From positions 62,001 to 126,000 of the forward strand of contig JAJAGP010000185.1 of assembly GCA_025084515.1 (NCBI GenBank): DNA of 64,000 bases. The letters run 5' to 3'. This DNA is from Ancistrus triradiatus. Taxonomy: Eukaryota; Chordata; Actinopteri; Siluriformes; Loricariidae. Positions within the stretch are counted from its first letter, which is position 1. The number at the start of each line of letters is the position of its first letter. The notes beneath the pieces are model-generated. The model saw only the letters and a list, made by a program, of their open reading frames with translations. It was not told where the DNA came from and made no database searches. The position numbers and the translations under genes are program-made. Shown here piece after piece: positions 57,055 through 64,000 of the stretch.

Positions 57055-57237
57055 TTCCTCCATGATTTACAATTAAGTGCTTTAAAAATCCTATAATGTG
57101 ATTTCTTGGATTTTTTCTTTCATTTTGTCTCTCATAGGTGAAGTGTACCCATGATGAAAATTACAGACCTCTCTCATCTTTCTAAGTAGGAGAACTTGCA
57201 CAATCAGTGGCTGACTAAATACTTTTTTGCCCCACTG
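57055..57237. mobile_element. Solo end of a Tc1-A element
   Basis: Right inverted repeat only: ATCCTATAATGTGATTTCTT, GTCTCTCATAGGTGAAGTG, ATTACAGACCTCTCTCATC and the terminus TTTTTTGCCCCACTG followed by TA. Confidence 0.88.
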
Positions 57238-57271
57238 TATTTGCTGTTTGGTGTGAACGTGGTTTTATTGT

Positions 57272-57330
57272 GGCACAGTGTCATAGCAGTTAGTACACAC
57301 ACCTCAGCTTCAGAGAGCTGGGTTCAAGTT
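57272..57330 (+). repeat. SINE head fragment
   Basis: TGGCACAGTGTCATAGCAGT, TAGTACACACACCTCAGC and GAGCTGGGTTCAAGTTAG follow the tRNA-like head of family M. No body. Confidence 0.5.
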
Positions 57331-58219
57331 AGGGCTGCACAATACTGAAAAATTCTAGCTCTGTATTTTCTGAGAGTTTTTTCAATAATGATAATTAGAT
57401 GTATACCTTAGATCTAAAGTATTCAAAAGTTGTGTGAACCCGCCTCTCTCCTCCACCTGAATTGGCACCGTGTCTTTCGCGATGTACTTGGTGACGTTTG
57501 TCTTGCTGTCTGTCTCTTTTCTTGTCATTATGCACTTTTTTCTTTTATTAACTTTTTTTTTTATTTAACAGAATGACTCCACTGAAATTTTGCCGTGTTT
57601 GTGCTAGTACCTTGGCTGGTGTAAGCCAGACGGCTGACTCCCGAAGTTTGCCATACTCATCATATTCTGTATGGTGGTTAGTTTGCAGATGGTGAAATAA
57701 GTCAGTTGATGAGCTGTCTTTAACAGCAACCAATTCCCAACATAATTAGCAGATTGCCATCTTTTGGGCAACATCCATCTTTTGAAAGCCAAGTCACATC
57801 CAATGACGTAGAGTGTGAGGCTGGTGCTGTCTGTGTTTTGTCTCCTGGAGCTGTTTGTTCACTCATTTTTAACATTAGTCATACGCTTTTAAATAGAACC
57901 CTAGCTTGTTGCACTCAGTATGCACACACAGTAGTCTATCCTACCTGGCTACATGACACAGTGGATACGTGAACTCTTGAGGCATGGTTTTTTTTTTGGA
58001 GTGACATGCACAATAATATCAGCTCATACATATTATCCCCTACGTTATAGTGGGAATTCGGATGCAGAGACTTCGGTTAGGGAGGTTTCACTGTATACTT
58101 AATTATTTGAGAATGTCTGTAATACCACGGTTCATTCATTTGTTCGTCTTTTGCTTTTGTTCTCTGCTTTCTCTTATTTGTTCCTTCAAGCCTTCTTTCT
58201 GTATTTGTTTCTGTTGTAG
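57331..58219. other. End of the giant intron, nothing recognised
   Basis: It ends in a pyrimidine-rich acceptor region (58140-58219) upstream of the next ASCC3 exon. Confidence 0.45.
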
Positions 58220-58423
58220 ATTGGACAGCTGGTGTTTAAAGGTATGAAGCGTTTAAACAGGATCCAGTCCATTGTGTTTGAGACGGCCTACAACACCAAT
58301 GAGAACATGCTGATCTGTGCTCCCACTGGAGCAGGAAAGACCAACATCGCCATGCTCACGGTGCTACACGAGATCCGCCAGCACCTGCAACCAGGAGGCG
58401 TCATTCGCAAGGACCAGTTCAAG
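58220..58423 (+). CDS. ascc3: ASCC3 exon: start of helicase cassette 1, Walker A
   Basis: It begins after TGTTTCTGTTGTAG and ends before GTACAG (GT 58424-58425); 68 codons, phase 0 at both ends. The product starts [20 protein letters not shown] and contains the Walker A motif APTGAGKTN, in which Lys binds the ATP phosphates and Thr coordinates magnesium, followed by [14 protein letters not shown] and a variable loop [11 protein letters not shown]. The LNRIQS Q-motif region and Walker A are identical or nearly identical to vertebrate ASCC3. This is the first RecA-like domain of the N-terminal cassette. The reading frame is intact. Confidence 0.97.
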
Positions 58424-58575
58424 GTACAGCTGCCACTGTGACACTGCATGCCCAGTGTACTGATGATGGACAGTGGTTAAAGTGGAAAAACTGTTAAAGT
58501 TTCTAGGTTGTGGATGTAGCAATCATTTCTCTTGTCCTTTCTAACTCCTTTTCCCTTTCCCTATACTATCTATAG

Positions 58576-58716
58576 ATAGTGTATGTAGCTCCAATGAAGG
58601 CCTTGGCTGCTGAGATGACTAATTACTTTAGTAAGCGCTTGGAGCCACTGGGCATTACTGTCAAAGAGCTGACAGGAGACATGCAGCTGACCAAAGGGGA
58701 AATCCTCCGAACACAG
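58576..58716 (+). CDS. ascc3: ASCC3 exon: helicase motifs Ia and Ib
   Basis: It begins after CTATCTATAG and ends before GTAACC (GT 58717-58718); 47 codons, phase 0. The product is [14 protein letters not shown] (motif Ia), a strand-contacting segment with [20 protein letters not shown] (motif Ib around TGD) and ends GEILRTQ. It matches vertebrate ASCC3 almost residue for residue. The preceding intron is only 152 bases. The next exon, expected to begin with the TTPEKWD motif, is not in the window. Confidence 0.97.
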
Positions 58717-59312
58717 GTAACCAATATTACACAGATAAAAACATGTCTCTCTAGGGCTTTATTGCTGCTGACAGATGCAGAATGTCTGTCTTTGAATTTG
58801 GATCCAAATTAGAATCGTAAGGCACGGCCTCGCCAAAAACACAATTTATGACTGGATGCTTGTGATGGAAAAATGTCTTCGTGGTGCACATTATGGCTGT
58901 CACGAATCAAATTGTAGAAAAATGAGAAAAATGTACTTTTGACTGCAGAAAACCCCCAATCGAATTTCTGATCTGCTGCAGTCTGACTAACGCTCTGATC
59001 TGCTAATGGCTTGGACTGTAAGGTACATAGTGGGAACATAGGAGGGTAAGGCAGGAAAAACCCTGATTATGACACAGCATTTCAAAAGAGTGAAAAAGAA
59101 CTTGTTCATCGTTCGGCTCCATCCAGTTTAAGGGTCAGCTTAGAGTCTAATGATGCTGAGGAGTTGTGTGATATCCTTCAAAACTTTGTAGGTGCTTAAT
59201 ATCAACCACATTACTCTGAGCTGTCAAATCACCAAGCTTTACTTGAAATTCCACTAATAGTAAAAAACCACCAATATTAATAAAGAAATAATGTGAATAG
59301 TAATAGGAGTAA
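58717..59312. other. ASCC3 intron, nothing recognised
   Basis: This is the start of an intron that runs out of the window. No coding frame or named repeat. Confidence 0.5.
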
Positions 59313-59636
59313 TGGTGGCACGGTGGTGCAGTGGTTAGCACTGTCGCCTCACAGCTCCGAGACCCTGGTTCAGTCCCGACTCTGGGCTTCGTCTCTGTGG
59401 AGTCTGCAAGTCCTTCCCGTGTCTGTGTGGGTTTCCTCCTACATTCCAAAGACATGCGTGTTAGGTTAATTGGTGTTTCTAAAGTAACCTTAGTGTGTGA
59501 ATGTGTGTATGAGTGTGTGAGTGCCCTACGATGGGTTGGAGAAAGACCTGGTGACCTTCTCTGTAAAAACCATCACCATGAAACTCTGTGGATCAATATA
59601 AGACTGGTCTACGGAGTATCCAAGGGTTCGACATGA
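59313..59636 (+). repeat. SINE family M, complete
   Basis: Head GGTGGCACGGTGGTGCAGTG, TTAGCACTGTCGCCTCACAG and CCTGGTTCAGTCCCGACTC; body GGAGTCTGCAAGTCC, TGTGTGGGTTTCCTCC, CCAAAGACATGCGTG, TAATTGGTGTTTCTAAAG; TG-rich patch; longer tail than 42857. Confidence 0.82.
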
Positions 59637-60437
59637 CTAAAATAGATAGAATGAATGAATAGTAATAGTATTTGTATTTAATAATAAGAATAGTATTTAG
59701 TAATACTGCTACTACTACTTCTAATAATAATAATGATGATAATAATAATAGGAAATATAGCCGCAAGTGGCAATTCCCGGGGTCCAAGCACAAGGCAGCC
59801 CAATGAGGCCTTGTACGTGAATGCGGGACAATTCCTCATACAGAAGCCACATTATGGGAAGCTTGTGTATGTGCAGCATTTATAACTGTGGTCTCTGGTA
59901 TTAATTAGACAATATGGAGTAGAGTGGGAGGGAGGGGCTCTCTGCTCATTATAGGACCTTCTGGGCTGCTCGAATGTGAAATTGGGGGATGGGTCCCAGA
60001 GATAGCTTGACTTATATTGACTATGTGTATACAGACTTTGTATTTTATTTTAAGTTTGAGATTATCGGATGTAAATTGTAGGACTAGTTCGAAATGTGTC
60101 TTTTTCAAACAATGTACATTCGTAGAAAAATGATAATTAGTAAAATAGTTTTCAGGTTCACTTTAGTGCATTAAATTTGATTAACGTTACCACCTGAAGG
60201 GTATAAGAGAGTTACTCACTTTAGTTGTTTTAAAACGTGAGTAGCCCCCTGACCTTGAAAGATCATCTATGAATGGTGTACAAGCTTGGGAAGTTTCGTA
60301 ACTGTCAGTCAAAGCATTTCAGAGTTAGAGCTGCATATGTATGATTTTTGCAATATGAGCTCTACCCATATTTGGTGTGTATTACCTGCTGACCATGGCT
60401 CATGTCCGTACGACATACTGTTTAGTCTGCGCACTTT
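59637..60437. other. ASCC3 intron, possible unclassified repeat
   Basis: After a TAA/ATA-rich microsatellite (59640-59750), AATATAGCCGCAAGTGGCAA and GGGGTCCAAGCACAAGGC recall a fish repeat I cannot name. No coding frame. Confidence 0.35.
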
Positions 60438-60629
60438 GACTGTGGTAGCCTAGTGGGTAAGGTACTGGACTATGGACCAAAAGGTCCAGGGTTCAAATCC
60501 CCCCTCTGCCAAGCTGCCACTGTTGGGTCCTTGAGCAAGACCCTTAACCCACAATTGCTTGGATTGTAAGACTGTATCAATTGTAAGTCGCTCTGGATAA
60601 GGGCGTCTGCTAAATGCTGTAAATGTAAA
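60438..60629 (+). repeat. SINE family S, copy 8
   Basis: Head GACTGTGGTAGCCTAGTGGG and GGTTCAAATCCCCCC; tail GTCGCTCTGGATAAGGGCG ending CTGTAAATGTAAAA. Complete. Confidence 0.88.
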
Positions 60630-61872
60630 ATCCTAACAAAAGCAATAACACTTAATCATTTACCAGTGACTAGGGCTGTGACGATAACTGTATTATTGCA
60701 ATACCACTTTTATGTGATGCCTTCATGAGCTCATCACCGCAGTTATTGTTTATTCATAAAAACTGATATTTCCGGCTCTAAGATTTTATGATATAAGATT
60801 CAATTAACAGTGAAAGAAACACCAACTCTAGCGCTCACAGTTTACATTGAGACTACATGGGCGGAAGAATGGTTTATAGTGAATTTTATTTTACATAAAT
60901 ACTTGTCGCCATTCAGAAAAGCAATAAGAACGAGACAGTCTGTGCATTATCGTGATTAGATCAGCGAATTTAGCTCTGTTTGGCGTCAGAATCCCTTTCC
61001 TCGACATAAAACAAAGCCTCTTGGCTTATTGCTGTCTTTTTTATTATTTATTTAATTAATTAATTGAGCTGTATTTCTATTTTAACTAGTAGGCTACATG
61101 AGTGCGTATGGTGTGTGATGAAACAATACAAACACAATAAATATTATCGTTGACTCCTGCATTCAAGGTCTTGACACAAAACCTTTCAGTTGTTGATCAC
61201 TTAAGCTTCACGAGCGAGGGCATAAATCTGTTAAATAAATGAGGGATTTCTTTCATTATTATCCCAGAAGTTGAATCAGTTCATCTGGACCTAAGGTTTT
61301 GTGGCAGATTGAGTCTTTCATTATTATTTAATTCTAGGTTTGAGTACAAGCAGGAGAATCAAGCTTGATTACCTCTTGTGTTGAAGGTTGCCAGATATAA
61401 TTGCACTGGGATGACTGCACTGAATACACGCTCAGAGGGGGTTCTCATAGTGCATATCATAGACTGAATATACAAGTCTATGGCACATATTCAGTGCAGC
61501 TGGCAACCCACTCTGTTTACATTCTCCCTCAAACCGGACAAATGAGCATTAGCTCGCCGGGCAGGACTGGCTACAAGAAATCGCCAGTGGAATTGATTGA
61601 GCATGATTCCCTGCTTGCGTTCTGCATTCACATGTTTTTCTTATTCACTAGACATTTTATCAGGTTCACCTACCACATGGACACTTTCTAATTAAATAAT
61701 TATCCTAGCTAATGTATCTAATAACGTGCACATTGTCAGCTCGCGAGCCCAATATGACCAGATGTTCTTTGGGTGCTAGTGAAGCATTCTCAGCACATCA
61801 GTGTCACTGACATAGTGTTATGATAGTGTGTAGTGCTGGCTTGAACACGAACAGTGCATGGAATAAAATTAG
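60630..61872. other. ASCC3 intron, nothing recognised
   Basis: No ASCC3 exon with a TTPEKWD-type start and no named repeat was found. Confidence 0.45.
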
Positions 61873-62081
61873 CAAGTCAAGTCAGATTTATTTATATAGC
61901 ACTTTTTACAATGGAGCATTGTCTCAAAGCAACTTTACAAGTTTAGATCGTCTCCTAATAACTACGTCCAATCCCAAATTGAGCAAGCCTAGGGCGACAG
62001 TGGCAAGGAAAAACTCCCTGAGTTATAGGAAGAAACCTTAGGAGGACCAAGACTCAAAAAGGGACCCAACCTCCTTGGGCA
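61873..62081 (-). mobile_element. Strongly 5'-truncated L2/CR1-group LINE copy
   Basis: + strand: CAAGTCAAGTCAGATTTATT, TATAGCACTTTTTACAATGG, AAAAGGGACCCAACCTCCTT, ending near 62081. Only about 210 bases of 3' tail. Antisense to ASCC3. Confidence 0.88.
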
Positions 62082-62099
62082 AGGCTGTACCATCAAGGT

Positions 62100-62640
62100 A
62101 TGTGTTTAAAAAATGGCTGATGTTTGTACATTGTGTTGAAAAACCTACAAACTCTTCTGTGCCTGGACTGAGTTTGGCCCAGAAATTGAATACCAGATAA
62201 CAGTTCCAGTCATGAACAGTCCAATTTTTGTGTCTTTTTGCCCACTGTGAGCAGAAGTGAGCAAAGGCCTCTTGGATGCAACTCTGCTCCATATGTTCAT
62301 AGTATACAGATTGGAGCGGTCTTTCAGAAATTGGTTGTGAAGGACTTCGTTGAGTTCTAGAAGCAATTCTTGCCTGGAAGTAAAACAATTTTTATTCATA
62401 AGCCGTGAAGCACACTGGCGAGCCCTGTCCAGTCAGTCTCGTCTTTCGGCCACCGTTATGATGAGAATTTCCTGTAGACTGGGATTTTTGCCGCTGCTGG
62501 TAGACCCATATGTCTGTACACTTGGATACACCTTCAAATTCATCAACTTCTTTCACACTATGGCCTTTGGTACTCCCAAATGCAATCACTACTTTTTGCC
62601 AAACTTTAACATCATCTTTGTGACCCATTCGAGACATTCA
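62100..62640 (-). pseudogene. Tc1-like transposase fragment
   Basis: The minus strand reads KGHSVKEVDEFEGVSKCTD (helix-turn-helix), YQQRQKSQSTGNSHHNGGRK, then after a frameshift and stop QELLLELNEVLHNQF, SRVASKRPLLTSAH and NWTVHDWN, the stretch before the first catalytic region of a Tc1-like transposase. No TDE or DND motif is readable. A different family from Tc1-A to E; no inverted repeats seen. Confidence 0.72.
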
Positions 62641-62666
62641 CTGCACTGTACCACCTCTTCTAAATA

Positions 62667-62842
62667 TACATTTACAGCATTTAGCAAACGCCCTTATCCA
62701 GAGCGACTTACAATTGATACAATCTTACAATGCAAGCAATTGTGGGTTAAGGGTCTTGCTCAAGGACCCAACAGTGGCAGCTTGGCAGCAGTGGGATTTG
62801 AACCCTGGACCTTCTGGTCCGTAGTCCAGTACCTTGCCACCG
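62667..62842 (-). repeat. SINE family S, copy 9
   Basis: Minus strand: head AAGGTACTGGACTACGGACC and GGTTCAAATCCCACTG; tail GTCGCTCTGGATAAGGGCG. The outer part of the head is degraded. Confidence 0.85.
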
Positions 62843-63895
62843 CCTTAAGCACACAAGGTGACAAATTTTTTGTCTGGGAAGCATATATATATATATATAA
62901 ATAAAAAATGACCCATTTACTGATTAATCTCATTTAATGACTTGGGTTTAAATAAGTCATAACATAAATCTTGTACATATGTAAAACCTGAATGCTTGAA
63001 TCCTTGTTTTGTTGATTTAGATATGGCCTTTTAAGATGTGTATAAAATCTTCATGCATTCAGCTGTTAAAGCTTACTCAGCTTAGAGAGAAGGATCTCTA
63101 AAAGCTGCCAGTGGAATTGTATTAAAGAGCTTGGAGGCCTTCATCGTGACGCTGAGCTTAACTGTACTGCACAGGTCCCTGACTTTAACCCCATTCAGAA
63201 ATGAACAGGAATGCAGACTTTGAGACAGGTCTTGTTGGTTTTTTGTGCGTGTCTGAATGAAAGTGAATCCCAGCGTGTTCCGGAATAGTGGGGTGCCTGC
63301 CCAGAAGAGCTGGATATTCTCCAAGCTCCTAGGGATGTGATGTTTGAGTGCCTGTAGTTTTGCTTCTTCCTTTTCATCTTTAATCCAGAAGTGATTCTCA
63401 GTCCCTGCTGTCTATAAAACCAAAGGAGCATTTTTGGATTGAAATACAGAACTGACTCGTACAGCCGTGTTATTTTTATTGGTTTCCTAAGCTTGTGCGT
63501 TTGAAATGTTTGTACTAAATTTGTTGAAGGCTTTTCTTTATAGTTTTATGTTAAGCTGTTGTAATATGCTATATTTGTAGCTGCATGGGTGTTCTATGTT
63601 TTGCTTAGCTTTGTTTGGCACTACAGAGTTGCCAATGCATGTAGCTAGACTTGACACGTGAATTATGACTCTGAAAGAAAAATAGAAACACAGCGATAGT
63701 GTCTTTATCAGAGTTACAGACAGTGTGTGAAAGATGGGACGCCAAGGACGAAGGAACGTTAAAGGCTTTTCCTAAGAGTCAGCATAGCTGTAGATCATCA
63801 CTCTAGAGTCAAACTTAAAAGCTTGGCCATTTCTGATCGTATTCCATATTTTGTTGCTTATCTATGTACATCATAACTTATCTATCACATAGCTA
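62843..63895. other. ASCC3 intron, nothing recognised
   Basis: It contains a short TA microsatellite at 62884-62900. No exon or named repeat seen. Confidence 0.45.
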
Positions 63896-64000
63896 CACTC
63901 ACTGGCCACTATATTAGGTACACCTTGCTAGTACTGGGTTGGACCCGATTTTGCCTTCAGAACTACCTTAAATGTGATCAATGTCAATATTGGCATGGTA
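63896..64000 (-). mobile_element. Tc1-D end, running off the window
   Basis: CACTCACTGGCCACTATATT followed by AGGTACACCTTGCTAGTAC is the Tc1-D terminus, next to TA at 63894-63895. CCTTCAGAACTACCTTAAAT reads as the antisense C-terminal region, so the transposase would be on the minus strand beyond the window. Confidence 0.85.

Larger units (their letters stand above)
20820..58219 (+). other. ascc3: ASCC3 giant intron (about 37.4 kb)
   Basis: It is bounded by a GTGCGT donor and a TTTCTGTTGTAG acceptor. Both flanking exons are in phase 0 and their products join directly as ELDE to IGQLVFKG, which is continuous in known ASCC3. No other host exon was recognised inside; much of the content is transposable elements listed separately. 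Confidence 0.85.

Noticed and set aside
58050..58247. Membrane-like + strand frame before the Walker A exon
   Set aside because: It is the pyrimidine-rich acceptor tract of the intron read as protein (Phe, Leu, Cys rich) and runs out of frame with the real exon.
1..64000. CRISPR arrays, bacterial operons, endogenous retroviral genes
   Set aside because: None seen: no regularly spaced direct repeats with unique spacers, no ribosome-binding-site-led gene rows, and no gag, protease, integrase or envelope motifs; all reverse transcriptases here are of the non-LTR type.

Overview
This is a vertebrate genomic window, almost certainly from a ray-finned (teleost) fish. The evidence is five well-conserved, spliced coding exons separated by AT-rich introns, together with a repeat load typical of fish: many Tc1-like transposons, L2/CR1-group LINEs, tRNA-headed SINEs, pogo-like and hAT-like non-autonomous elements. 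I saw no bacterial, viral or CRISPR features. The species cannot be fixed from what I can see.

The only host gene I can support is ASCC3 (activating signal cointegrator 1 complex subunit 3, a Ski2-like/Brr2-like DNA and RNA helicase), on the + strand. Exons lie at 14601-14799, 19959-20094, 20694-20819, 58220-58423 and 58576-58716. Each is bounded by AG/GT and the joins keep one reading frame. They encode the charged linker after the N-terminal region and the start of the first helicase cassette (Walker A, motifs Ia and Ib). The 5' and 3' parts of the gene lie outside the window. The intron at 20820-58219 is about 37.4 kb and accounts for most of the window.

Layout. 131-7100: a Tc1-like transposon (called Tc1-A here) split by a nearly full-length, about 5.4 kb antisense L2/CR1-group LINE. 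7260-8970: a second, decayed LINE of a different family on the + strand. 9142-10085: a 5'-truncated LINE copy with a 9-bp target-site duplication. 10511-12124: a Tc1 of a second family (Tc1-B). 12555-14500: MITE-like and SINE debris. 14601-20819: three ASCC3 exons with a truncated LINE and a second full-length Tc1-A between the first two. 20820-58219: giant intron with a Tc1-in-Tc1 nest (24960-27450), four pogo-like elements carrying a helix-turn-helix coding segment, SINEs (family S with a tRNA-like head, family M), three copies of a dispersed 0.5-0.8 kb element (family N), a SINE-in-SINE nest, and Tc1 families D and E. 58220-58716: two ASCC3 helicase exons. 58717-64000: next intron with SINEs, a truncated LINE, a Tc1 remnant and the edge of another Tc1.

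All transposase and reverse transcriptase genes seen are broken. Family letters (Tc1-A to E, S, M, N) are labels used only here. I found no convincing new gene system. The observations most worth checking are the nested insertions, an inverted subterminal segment in one pogo-like copy, and the repeated retention of a DNA-binding segment in those non-autonomous elements.
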